Source: an uncultured bacterium (GTDB lineage Bacteria; Bacteroidota; Rhodothermia; Rhodothermales; Rubricoccaceae). From it: 64,000 nucleotides of DNA. Positions 24,851-32,904 of this stretch are shown piece by piece (position 1 is the first letter of the stretch; every line of letters begins with the position of its first letter). Position numbers and translations under genes: made by a program. The stretch is taken from assembly GCA_947493945.1 (NCBI GenBank), contig CANLSR010000007.1:62001-126000 (forward strand), given 5' to 3'. The notes beneath the pieces were generated by a model. That model was not told the origin of the DNA. It ran no database searches and saw only the letters and a program-made list of their open reading frames with translations.

Positions 24851-26236
24851 ATGGCCGACCTCCCCCTCTACAACCCGGGCGCCGACCTCGCGCTGTTCTC
24901 GAACCCCGCGTTCCGCCCGACGGCCGTGCAGCGGCTGGCGCTGGCGCTCGTCGCTGCCGGCGTGGTGGCGGTGATCGTCGCGCTGGCGGGGGGCGCTAGC
25001 GGGGCGCCAGCGGTGTGGGGCGGGCTGGCGCTGGCGGGCCTGGGCGGCGGCGGCGTGCTCTGGGCGCTCGCGGGACTGGCGCGGCCGGCGGGCGTGCGGG
25101 CGGAGGGGACGATGTTCTCGTCCAACCAGGCGCGCGGCGCCGTCGGCTGGGCGGTCGGGCTGGTGCTGACGGGCCTGTACGTCGTGCTCTACTTCTGGCC
25201 CGCCGCGCTGGGCGGGCTGGTGGCCCTCGGCGACCCGCTGAGCCGGCTGTTGCGCGGCCAGCCGGCGACGGTGGCCAACGGCGGCCAGTGGTTCCTCTAC
25301 ACCACGGTCTACACGCTGGCGGTGGCCGTGATGGGCGTGCGCGCGCTGGTGCGCTACCGCCACAGCCGCTACCACGTGGTCCGGACGCTGAGCGTCATGT
25401 TTTTCCAGACCGTGATCGCGTTCGCGCTCCCGTTCTTCCTGGTCCGCCTGGGCGAGCCCGAGCTGTTCTTCCTCTACACCTGGCCGCTCGACTACGACCT
25501 GTTCTTCCCGTGGAAGGTGGCCGAGCTGCGCGAGACCGGCCGGCTGGGCGTGGCCATGCTGGTCTGGGGCGTGGCGCTGATCGCGCTCATCACGCCGGTG
25601 CTGACGTTCTTTTTCGGCAAGCGCTGGTACTGCTCGTGGGTCTGCGGCTGCGGCGGGCTGGCGGAGACGGCCGGCGACCCGTACCGGCACCTCTCCGACA
25701 AGAGCCTGGGCGCGTGGAAGCTGGAGCGCTGGCTCGTCCACGGCGTGCTGGCGGTCATCACCGTCGGGACGGCCGCCCTGTGGGTCGCGGCCGTCGCGGA
25801 CGTCGGCTGGCTCGACGCCGTCGCCGTCGGCTTCTCGAACCAGTACGGGTTCCTGATCGGGTCGATCTTCGCCGGCGTGGTGGGCGTCGGCTTCTACCCG
25901 ATCTTCGGGAGCCGCGTGTGGTGCCGGTTCGGGTGCCCGATGGCGGCGGTCCTGGGGCTCCAGCAGCGGTTCTTCTCGCGCTTCCGCATCACCACGAACG
26001 GTGGCCAGTGCATCTCGTGCGGCCAGTGCTCGGCGTACTGCGAGATGGGCATCGACGTGCGGTGGTACGCCCAGCGCGGCCAGAACGTGGTCCGCGCGTC
26101 GTGCGTCGGCTGCGGCGTCTGCGCCACCGTCTGCCCCCGCGGCGTGCTCCGGCTGGAGAACGGCCCGGACACCTCGGGCGCCCGTCGGGCGGGCGCGCCG
26201 GCCAACAACCTGATCACGGACCTGGAGATTTTGTAG
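24851..26236 (+). CDS. 4Fe-4S membrane protein, NosR/NapH-like
   Basis: The 461-residue integral membrane protein has about seven hydrophobic segments. Two membrane-proximal cysteine motifs (WYCSWVCGCGGLAE and WCRFGCPMAAV) and two ferredoxin-type clusters (CISCGQCSAYCEMGIDV; CVGCGVCATVCPRGVL) follow. This layout (CxxxCGC, CRxxCP, then 2x[4Fe-4S]) is that of NosR/NapH/CcoG-type electron-transfer proteins. There is no nosZ or nap gene nearby. Lying 33 nt after the flavoprotein, it probably takes electrons from it or passes them to it. The first ~85 residues are specific to this protein. Confidence 0.88.
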   Translation: MADLPLYNPGADLALFSNPAFRPTAVQRLALALVAAGVVAVIVALAGGASGAPAVWGGLALAGLGGGGVLWALAGLARPAGVRAEGTMFSSNQARGAVGWAVGLVLTGLYVVLYFWPAALGGLVALGDPLSRLLRGQPATVANGGQWFLYTTVYTLAVAVMGVRALVRYRHSRYHVVRTLSVMFFQTVIAFALPFFLVRLGEPELFFLYTWPLDYDLFFPWKVAELRETGRLGVAMLVWGVALIALITPVLTFFFGKRWYCSWVCGCGGLAETAGDPYRHLSDKSLGAWKLERWLVHGVLAVITVGTAALWVAAVADVGWLDAVAVGFSNQYGFLIGSIFAGVVGVGFYPIFGSRVWCRFGCPMAAVLGLQQRFFSRFRITTNGGQCISCGQCSAYCEMGIDVRWYAQRGQNVVRASCVGCGVCATVCPRGVLRLENGPDTSGARRAGAPANNLITDLEIL

Positions 26237-26384
26237 GGTTTGCCGTCCGGTCGGACTCGTGTCGCAGCGGGGCCTCTCGGGAACCGGGTGGCCCGGAGCC
26301 GACGGCTTCCCCTCCAACGTGCTCGCGCGACCTCTGAACCCTGGAGCCGCTGCGTCGTCCTACCTGCCCGCTCCTCCGCCTCAA

Positions 26385-26618
26385 ATGCCCGATCCCGTCC
26401 AGCCCGCGCCGCGGCCCGTCACCGCCGGCCGCGCGCTCGTCCTGTTCGTCGTCTACACCGTCGCGTTCGCCATCGGCGGGGGGCTGGCGGCCGGCATCAT
26501 GGCGTTCGTGTTCGAGGCCGTCAACGGCTCCGGGTACGACGACATCCTGTACGCGATCACGTTCGGCGTCACCGGCTTTATCGCCTACCGGCTGGCGCAG
26601 CGCGTGGCCGAGGGCTAG
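26385..26618 (+). CDS. Small two-helix membrane protein, unknown function
   Basis: The 77-residue product begins MPDPVQPAPRPVTAGRALVL and has two hydrophobic helices (LVLFVVYTVAFAIGGGLAAGI and the IITFGVTGFIAYRLA-like segment near the C-terminus). I do not recognise the family. The ATG at 26385 is chosen because the frame upstream is Pro/Gly-rich without hydrophobic pattern. It lies between the Fe-S protein gene and the ComM-like gene on the same strand. Confidence 0.65.
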   Translation: MPDPVQPAPRPVTAGRALVLFVVYTVAFAIGGGLAAGIMAFVFEAVNGSGYDDILYAITFGVTGFIAYRLAQRVAEG

Positions 26619-26699
26619 GCCCGCCGGGGGCCGCCGCCAGCCGTGCGGAGGTTAGGGCGACGGCGGCGGCGGGTCTCTCCCAGACACCCAAGCCCCGAC

Positions 26700-28250
26700 A
26701 TGCTCAGCCGAGTCTGGAGCGCCGCCGTCCTGGGCGTCGACGCGCTGCCCATCGAGATCGAGACGCACACCGAGCCGGGCATCCCGCGCTGGACCGTGGT
26801 GGGCCTGCCGGACGGGGCCGTGCGCGAGAGCCGCGACCGGATCTGGGCGGCGCTCAAGAACTCCGGGCTGCCGGTCCCGCGCGGCGCCGTGACCGTCAAC
26901 CTGGCGCCGGCCGACGTGCGCAAGGAGGGCTCGGCGTACGACCTCCCGATGGCGCTCGGCCTGCTGGCGGCCACCACCGACGGGGTCTCGCAGGCGGTGC
27001 TGGACGAGGTCGTGGTGGTGGGCGAGCTGGGCCTCGACGGCGCCGTCCGGCCCGTCCGCGGCGTGCTGCCGATGGCGGCCGGCGCGCGCGCCGAGGGGCG
27101 CCGGGCGATGGTCGTCCCCTCGGAAAACGTCGCCGAGGCGGCCGTCGTGGAGGGGTTGGAGGTCTACCCGGTGGCGACCCTGCGCGACGCTTTCGACTTC
27201 CTGATGCAGGGCGGGCACGGCACGCCCGAGCCGGCCCGCGTCCTCGTCACCGAGGCCGTGGTCGCCGGCGGCCCCGACTTTGCCGACGTGCGCGGCCAGG
27301 GGCTCGTCAAGCGCGCCCTGGAGGTGGCGGCGGCCGGCGGCCACAACGCGCTGATGGTCGGGCCGCCCGGCTCGGGCAAGACCATGCTGGCGCGGCGCCT
27401 CCCCACGGTCCTACCGCCGCTGACGCCGGCCGAGGCGCTCGAGACCACCAAGATCCTGTCGGTCGGCGGACGCCTCAACGGGGCCGGGCGGCACGGGCTG
27501 GTGGCCGAGCGCCCGTTCCGGTCGCCCCACCACACCATCTCCAACGCCGGGCTGTGCGGCGGCGGCTCCAACCCGATGCCGGGCGAGATCTCGCTCGCCC
27601 ACAACGGCGTGCTGTTCCTGGACGAGCTGCCCGAGTTCGACCGGCCCGTGCTCGAAGTGCTCCGCCAGCCGCTCGAAGAGGGCGAGGTGACGATCGCCCG
27701 CGCGCGTGCGACCGTCCGCTACCCGGCGCGCTTCATGCTGGTCGCGTCGATGAACCCGTGCCCGTGCGGGCACGCCGGCGACCCGACGCGGGCCTGCGTC
27801 TGCGCCCCGGGCCAGGTCCAGCGCTACCTCGCCAAGGTCAGCGGCCCGCTGCTGGACCGGATCGACCTCCACGTCGAGGTGACGCCGGTCCCGTTCGAGG
27901 CGCTGGGGCGCAAGCAAGACGCCGAGCCCTCCGCCGCCGTCCGCGACCGCGTCCAGGCTGCCCGTGAGCGCCAGGCGGCGCGCTTCGCCGGCGACCCCGG
28001 CCGCTACTGCAACGCCCAGATGACCTCCCGCCAGGTCCGCCAGTGGTGCGCCCTCGACGACGCCAGCCGCGCCCTGCTCAAGTCGGCGCTGACGCGGCTG
28101 GGGCTGAGCGCTCGTGCCCACGACCGCATCCTCAAGGTGTCGCGCACCATCGCCGACCTAGAGGGCGCCGACGCGCTGTCGCCCGCCCACTTGGCGGAGG
28201 CCATCCAGTACCGGTCGCTGGACCGCGCCGGCTGGGGCGTCGGCGGGTAA
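26700..28250 (+). CDS. YifB/ComM-family Mg-chelatase-like AAA+ ATPase
   Basis: The 516-residue protein matches YifB/ComM, whose Haemophilus and Vibrio members promote branch migration during natural transformation. It has the N-terminal ChlI-like domain (RVWSAAVLGVDALPIEIETH, VGLPDGAVRESRDRI, TVNLAPADVRKEGSAYDLP). Walker A is VGPPGSGKTMLARRLP, Walker B is LFLDELPEFDRPVLEVLRQP, and a Cys-containing insert SMNPCPCGHAGDPTRAC precedes RYLAKVSGPLLDRIDLHVEV. The C-terminal Mg_chelatase_C domain ends LAEAIQYRSLDR. The length is normal. Confidence 0.94.
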   Translation: MLSRVWSAAVLGVDALPIEIETHTEPGIPRWTVVGLPDGAVRESRDRIWAALKNSGLPVPRGAVTVNLAPADVRKEGSAYDLPMALGLLAATTDGVSQAVLDEVVVVGELGLDGAVRPVRGVLPMAAGARAEGRRAMVVPSENVAEAAVVEGLEVYPVATLRDAFDFLMQGGHGTPEPARVLVTEAVVAGGPDFADVRGQGLVKRALEVAAAGGHNALMVGPPGSGKTMLARRLPTVLPPLTPAEALETTKILSVGGRLNGAGRHGLVAERPFRSPHHTISNAGLCGGGSNPMPGEISLAHNGVLFLDELPEFDRPVLEVLRQPLEEGEVTIARARATVRYPARFMLVASMNPCPCGHAGDPTRACVCAPGQVQRYLAKVSGPLLDRIDLHVEVTPVPFEALGRKQDAEPSAAVRDRVQAARERQAARFAGDPGRYCNAQMTSRQVRQWCALDDASRALLKSALTRLGLSARAHDRILKVSRTIADLEGADALSPAHLAEAIQYRSLDRAGWGVGG

Positions 28251-28314
28251 CGTGGCGGCCGCTGCGCGAGCCGCTGGCGGTCGGCGTCGGCGAGCCGGGG
28301 CCGGCGTGGGCCGT

Positions 28315-28731
28315 CTACGAGTCGTCGCTGGGCGCGGCGGCCTCCGTCGCGATCGAGACCCGCATGTCCAGCGCCGAGGCCGTCGACGCGACCGCGGCCA
28401 GGTCCTTGACCAGGGCGTCCGCGTCGGCGTAGACCGCCAGCGACGTGCGGCCGGCGCGGGCGGCGTCCACGGCGGCCGTCAGGCTGTCGCTGGGCACCTC
28501 GAGGTCGTCGACGTAGAACGTGCCGTCGGCCTCGATGGTGACCGCGACGTACTCCTGCTCCAGCGGCGCCGCCGCGGCCACGTCGGGCAGCGTGACGCGG
28601 AGCCCGTTCTGGGTCACGAACGACGACGTGAGCAGGAAGAAGATGAGCAGCAGCAGCACGATGTCGGTCAGCGACGCCATGCTGAAGCCGGTCATCGCCT
28701 TGCGGCCGGTCGAAAAGTCGAAGCTGGCCAT
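28315..28731 (-). CDS. ExbD/TolR-family protein (TPR/HU-SPOR operon)
   Basis: The 138-residue energy-transducer subunit has one N-terminal membrane helix with the essential Asp (FSMASLTDIVLLLLIFFLLT) and a periplasmic domain (LRVTLPDVAAAAPLEQEYVA; VTIEADGTFYVDDLEVPSDS). With ExbB it would form a proton-driven motor. It starts 1 nt after the stop of the upstream exbB-like gene and is the last gene of a five-gene minus-strand unit (TPR, outer-membrane protein, HU/SPOR, ExbB, ExbD). Confidence 0.92.
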   Translation of the reverse strand: MASFDFSTGRKAMTGFSMASLTDIVLLLLIFFLLTSSFVTQNGLRVTLPDVAAAAPLEQEYVAVTIEADGTFYVDDLEVPSDSLTAAVDAARAGRTSLAVYADADALVKDLAAVASTASALDMRVSIATEAAAPSDDS

Positions 28732-28732
28732 G

Positions 28733-29452
28733 CTAGCGGCGTCCGGGCGTCTGGAGAAGGTCGACGAAGTCCGAGGTCACGCGCTCCAGGTCGTGGACCA
28801 GCCGCGTGATGCGCCCGATGAGCAGGTTGTACGCGAACAGGGCCAGCAGGCCGACCGCCAGCCCGGCGGCCGTCGTCACCAGCGCTTGCCAGATGCCCGT
28901 GGCCAGCACAGCCGGGCTGGCCAGCCCCTCGTAGGCCTGGATCTGTTGGAACGCGGCGATCATGCCCGTCACCGTCCCCAGGAACCCCAGCATGGGCGCG
29001 ATGGCAGCGACCGACGCCAGCAGGTCCATCCGCTTTTCCAGGCTGAACGCCTCGCGCCGGCCGGCTTCCTGCACGGCCTCCTTGATCTCGCTGATGGGCC
29101 GGCCCAGACGCTCCAGGCCGCGCTGCAGGATCCGCGAGGCGGGTGAGCTACGCTCGCGGCAGTACGCGATGGCGCCGTGGATGTCGCCGGCCTGGACGTA
29201 CTCCGCCACGTTGCGCGTCAGCGTCTCGGGATCGCCCTTGGCGCGGCGCAGGGCGCGGAACCGCTCCCACACGATCCACACCATGATGATCGACAGCAGC
29301 ACGATGGGGACCATCGACCAGCCACCCAGGAACAGCAGCTCTAGTCCGCCGCGGAGGGTCTCGGCAAAGGACGGCTCGGCGGCGGTGGGCGCCACGGTCG
29401 CCAGCGTGTCGGCGGCGGGCGTGGCGTCGGGGAGGGTTTGGAGAGCGGGCAT
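28733..29452 (-). CDS. MotA/TolQ/ExbB proton channel family protein (TPR/HU-SPOR operon)
   Basis: The 239-residue inner-membrane protein has three helices: LLFLGGWSMVPIVLLSIIMV, then the SVAAIAPMLGFLGTVTGMIA signature region, and LVTTAAGLAVGLLALFAYNL. Between helices 1 and 2 is the large cytoplasmic domain (WERFRALRRAKGDPETLTRN). Thr and Pro residues of the TolQ/ExbB signature are present. It starts 15 nt after the HU/SPOR gene and is coupled to the following exbD. It differs from the ExbB at 45918-46688, so the window holds two such motors. Confidence 0.93.
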   Translation of the reverse strand: MPALQTLPDATPAADTLATVAPTAAEPSFAETLRGGLELLFLGGWSMVPIVLLSIIMVWIVWERFRALRRAKGDPETLTRNVAEYVQAGDIHGAIAYCRERSSPASRILQRGLERLGRPISEIKEAVQEAGRREAFSLEKRMDLLASVAAIAPMLGFLGTVTGMIAAFQQIQAYEGLASPAVLATGIWQALVTTAAGLAVGLLALFAYNLLIGRITRLVHDLERVTSDFVDLLQTPGRR

Positions 29453-29467
29453 GGGCAGCCGGAGCGG

Positions 29468-31252
29468 CTAGAGCGTGCGGAGGTCGAGCGCCCACGTGTC
29501 GGCGGGCGCGTCGGGAGGGAGGCGGTCTCGGAGGCGGACCGCGTCCTGGCGGGAGGCGAACTGGCCCACGGCCAGGCGGTACATCGTGCGCGCGCCGCGG
29601 TTGGAGGCGAGCACGGCGGTGCGGTAGCCGGCGGCGCGGTAGCGGGCGTGGAGGGTGGTGGCCCGGTCGCGGTCGGGCGTGGAGAGCACGACCCACGTCC
29701 AGGCGTCGGCGTCGGCGCGGACGGGCTCGCGGCTGGACAGCGACTGGACGTCGGCCGGCGGCAGGCCCGCGACGCGCGGCGGGAGCAGGGCGCCAGCCGC
29801 TGGCGCTCGGTCTGGCGGCGGCGAGTCCGGGGGCTCGGCCGCGTCCGGACCGGGCGCGGCCGGCGTCGGGCGGGCGGCGGCGGACCTGTCGTCCAGGGCC
29901 GACGCGTCGTCGGCGGGTGTGGGCGCCGTGGGGACCAGCGTCGGGGCGCGCTCGGCGCTCGGCCGGGGGGCGGGGTCGGCCGTCAGCCGGGGCCAGAGCC
30001 AGGCCACCGCCAGGCCCGCCAGCAGCAGGAGGACCAGCGTCAGCAGCCACCACGGAAAGCGGGAGCCTGCTTCCGCCGTCGGCGCCGGAGGAGGCGCGGG
30101 CGCTTCGGGGTCGTCGGCAAACGGGAGCTCCGCGTCGTCGGAGACGGGCTCGACGGGGAGCGCGGGCGGGTTGTCGCCGAACGGCCCGAGGCCCGTGAAC
30201 TCGCCCGCCGCGGGCGCGGCCGGCTCGTCGAGAAGCGCCGCCAGCTCCCGGGACGGGCCCATCGGCGCGGGCTCTCCGGGCTCGGGCTCCGTGGGCTCGG
30301 GCTCCGTGGGCTGGTCCGGGGCCGGGGCGTCCTCGTCGTCCGATACCACCTCGGCGTCCTCGATGTGGTCCTCGCCGCCCAGCGACGGCCGGGACGCGAG
30401 CGGCGTCGTCCAGGTCTCCTCGTCCTCCCAGTCGTCGGCGGGCATCGGGACCGACGCCGGGTCGTCGGGCTCGGGCGCGCGGTCCGGCGGCGTCGGCGGG
30501 AGCACCTCGCTCAGCCCTGGCCCCTCGCCGAACGGGACCGCCAGCACGTCGTCGAGGTCGGCGTCGAGCGCGTCGTCGTCCACGAACGAGACGTCGGCGG
30601 GGGAGAGCGGGGTGCCCGGCGAGTCCTCGCTCTGCGGATCCGGAGATGCCGGGGGCTCGAACGGGCTACCAGGATCGGGCGACAGGTCGCGGATCGGGCT
30701 GTCGTCGGCGACGAGCGAATCCGGCTCGTCGTCCGGTGCGGCCGAGCCGCTGGCGGACGGCGTCGGCGGCTCGGGCGGTGGCGCGTCGGCGTCGGGTGGG
30801 GCGGGGCGGGGCGGCCGGGCGGGCGCGGCGCCGACGGGGACCAGCCCCTCGTAGGTGCGGTTGACCGCCGCCAGCAGGTCGGCCTCGACGCCCAGCACCA
30901 CGCCGCCGCTGGTGCGCCGCAGCAGCCCGACGCCCGAGAGCCGCACCTCGCCGGTGGCCGCGAGCCGGGCCTCGATCTGGTCCATCGCGTCGGCGTAGGC
31001 CAGGTCGGCCGCGTCGCGGTCCAGGGCCTGGAGGCGCCCGAAGGCCGGCGCCAGCGACTCGTGCTCCACGTCGCTCCCGGCCAGCCCGATGGTCTCGCCC
31101 GGGGGCAGGAGCACGCGCGAGCCGTCGGCCCGCTCCTCGACGCGCGCCGAGACGTGCTGGCGCACCAGCGTTCCCAGGCCGGGCAGCGGGGCGGGGCGGC
31201 CGGCGAGCAAGCGCTCTCGGATGGCGGCGGCGACGGCGTCGAGCGGGGTCAC
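29468..31252 (-). CDS. HU-CCDC81-like and SPOR domain transmembrane protein
   Basis: The 594-residue protein has three parts. Residues ~1-135 match the tandem HU-CCDC81-type domains of Bacteroidota (AVAAAIRERLLAGRPAPLPG, LGTLVRQHVSARV, EARLAATGEVRLSGVGLLRR). Residues ~140-395 are a Pro/Asp/Glu-rich disordered linker (for example PEPTEPEPGEPAPMG). A single helix (WWLLTLVLLLLAGLAVAWLW, about 400-420) follows, then a second Pro/Ala linker and a C-terminal SPOR domain (about 520-594, WTWVVLSTPDRDRATTLHAR; RTMYRLAVGQFASRQDAVRL). SPOR domains bind denuded glycan at division sites, and HU-type domains face the cytoplasm. The protein could therefore link the nucleoid or another cytoplasmic partner to the septal wall. 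It lies 40 nt after the outer-membrane protein gene and 15 nt before exbB. Confidence 0.85.
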   Translation of the reverse strand: MTPLDAVAAAIRERLLAGRPAPLPGLGTLVRQHVSARVEERADGSRVLLPPGETIGLAGSDVEHESLAPAFGRLQALDRDAADLAYADAMDQIEARLAATGEVRLSGVGLLRRTSGGVVLGVEADLLAAVNRTYEGLVPVGAAPARPPRPAPPDADAPPPEPPTPSASGSAAPDDEPDSLVADDSPIRDLSPDPGSPFEPPASPDPQSEDSPGTPLSPADVSFVDDDALDADLDDVLAVPFGEGPGLSEVLPPTPPDRAPEPDDPASVPMPADDWEDEETWTTPLASRPSLGGEDHIEDAEVVSDDEDAPAPDQPTEPEPTEPEPGEPAPMGPSRELAALLDEPAAPAAGEFTGLGPFGDNPPALPVEPVSDDAELPFADDPEAPAPPPAPTAEAGSRFPWWLLTLVLLLLAGLAVAWLWPRLTADPAPRPSAERAPTLVPTAPTPADDASALDDRSAAARPTPAAPGPDAAEPPDSPPPDRAPAAGALLPPRVAGLPPADVQSLSSREPVRADADAWTWVVLSTPDRDRATTLHARYRAAGYRTAVLASNRGARTMYRLAVGQFASRQDAVRLRDRLPPDAPADTWALDLRTL

Positions 31253-31292
31253 GGGCGGGCGGGGAGGGGCGCCGGAAGGTAGGGAGATCCGG

Positions 31293-32900
31293 CTAGCGGG
31301 CGAACCGGAGCCCGAGCATCACCGTGAACGGCGGCTCCGGCGACCCGGGCCAGCGCTCGCCCTCGCCCACCAGCCGCTCGCCGCGGAGGACGGCCGAGAA
31401 CGGGCCGAACACGTCGTAGCGGGCGTCGAGCGACACCAGGCCCCAGGCGGGCGCCTTGTCGGTGCCCAGGCGGTCGTCCGGGCGCGGGCTCTCGGCCAGG
31501 GCGCTCAGTCCGACGCGGCCCCGGCCCTGGGCAAACGGCACCTGGACGCCGGCGCGGCCCACCAGCGGCGCGTAGAACGGGAGGTCGCCCCCGCCCTTGA
31601 CGCGGCCCGCGCGGACCTCGACCCCGGCCGAGGCCGAGAGCCCCGACGGCGCCGACAGCGTGACGTCGCCGCCCAGCCCGGCCGCCTGGGCGCTGACGTA
31701 GGCCTCGCCAAACTCGCGGCCCTGCTGCTCGAACACGAGGTAGGTGGGCGCGACCATCGCCAGGCCGTAGGCGCGGACGCGGGCGGCGCCGGGCCTGAAC
31801 TCGATGCCGAGCCGGGCGTCGATCGGCACCAAGTCCGGGAACACGATGGGGCCGGCGCGGACGTACGGGTTGGTCTCGGTCAGGTCGGTGAGCGACCGGA
31901 CGCCCAGGCGCGGGTCGTTGGTCAGGAACGCGCGCCCGTTGCCCAGCGCGAGCTGGGCGTCGACGATGGGGCCGATGGCCTGGCCGTCCCCGCCGCCGGC
32001 CACCGCCGAGCCGTCGAACGCCATCACGCGCACGCCCAGGACCGCGCGCAGGCGGTCGGGGTGGCCGAACGAGACCGCCCCTCCGGCGGCGCCGTAGCTC
32101 ACGTCGGAGCCGAAGCCGCCGGCCCCGGCCGTCCCCGCCGCCGCGTCCAGCCGCACGCGCTCGAACAGGTCGACCCGGCCCTCGACGTCGACGCGGCCCT
32201 CGTTCGAGTCCGGCTCCAGGTCGTCGGCGCGCGACAGCTTGCCCTGCTCGAAGCTGGCGGTGAGCGCGTACGGGACCGGGCCCAGGCCCTCCAGCCCGAC
32301 CTCGGCGCCCAGCGCGCGGCGACGGCGCCGCGAGTCCGCGAGGGCGGCCGGCGTCTCGTAGCCGTCCAAGAGGGCGTGGCCCACGATGCGGACGCGGCCC
32401 GGCGCAAACGAGCGCCCTCCGGCGCTCAGGTCGATCCGGTCGAACCGGACGCGCTCGTCCGATCCCGAGACGCCGTCGTAGTCGGCGTCGACGAAGAACT
32501 CGCCCGAGGCGCTTCCGCCCGACAGGTCGAAGCGGCCGTAGCGGCTGGCGTGAACGCCGCCGCCGGCCTCGGCGCGGAACCGGCGCGGGTCGAGGGCCTG
32601 GGCGTCCGGCTCGGGCGGCGGCGCGAGCGCGAGCGCCGGGAGCGCGTCGAGATCCGGGTCGAACGGCCGGCTGACCGACGGGCGGTCGGCGGGGACGACG
32701 TAGGTGCGCGGCGGCGGCCCGAAGCCCGAGAGCGGTTGCCGCGTGACGGCGGGGAGCGCGACCGAGACGGTGCCCCGGCTCTCGAACACGGCCGGCGTCA
32801 GGCTGGGGAGCTGGGAGCGGTCGTCGTCCTGGGCGAGCGCGACGGCGGGCAGCGCCAGCGCGACGAGCAGGAGGCGGCCTGCGTGTGGGATCAGCGACAT
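31293..32900 (-). CDS. Predicted outer-membrane beta-barrel protein
   Basis: The 535-residue product starts with a signal peptide (MSLIPHAGRLLLVALALPAV then ALAQ). A Pro-rich periplasmic segment (about 25-110) follows, and then a long series of alternating amphipathic strands (ASGEFFVDADYDGVSGSDER, LTASFEQGKLSRADDLEPDS and similar). It ends in FTVMLGLRFAR, a barrel-type terminus with a near-terminal aromatic residue. It has no plug-domain motif or TonB box that I can identify. The ATG at 32900 is 4 nt after the TPR stop. A related segment is known in Bacteroidota operons next to TPR and ExbBD genes, but I cannot name the family with certainty. Confidence 0.75.
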   Translation of the reverse strand: MSLIPHAGRLLLVALALPAVALAQDDDRSQLPSLTPAVFESRGTVSVALPAVTRQPLSGFGPPPRTYVVPADRPSVSRPFDPDLDALPALALAPPPEPDAQALDPRRFRAEAGGGVHASRYGRFDLSGGSASGEFFVDADYDGVSGSDERVRFDRIDLSAGGRSFAPGRVRIVGHALLDGYETPAALADSRRRRRALGAEVGLEGLGPVPYALTASFEQGKLSRADDLEPDSNEGRVDVEGRVDLFERVRLDAAAGTAGAGGFGSDVSYGAAGGAVSFGHPDRLRAVLGVRVMAFDGSAVAGGGDGQAIGPIVDAQLALGNGRAFLTNDPRLGVRSLTDLTETNPYVRAGPIVFPDLVPIDARLGIEFRPGAARVRAYGLAMVAPTYLVFEQQGREFGEAYVSAQAAGLGGDVTLSAPSGLSASAGVEVRAGRVKGGGDLPFYAPLVGRAGVQVPFAQGRGRVGLSALAESPRPDDRLGTDKAPAWGLVSLDARYDVFGPFSAVLRGERLVGEGERWPGSPEPPFTVMLGLRFAR

Positions 32901-32904
32901 AGGG

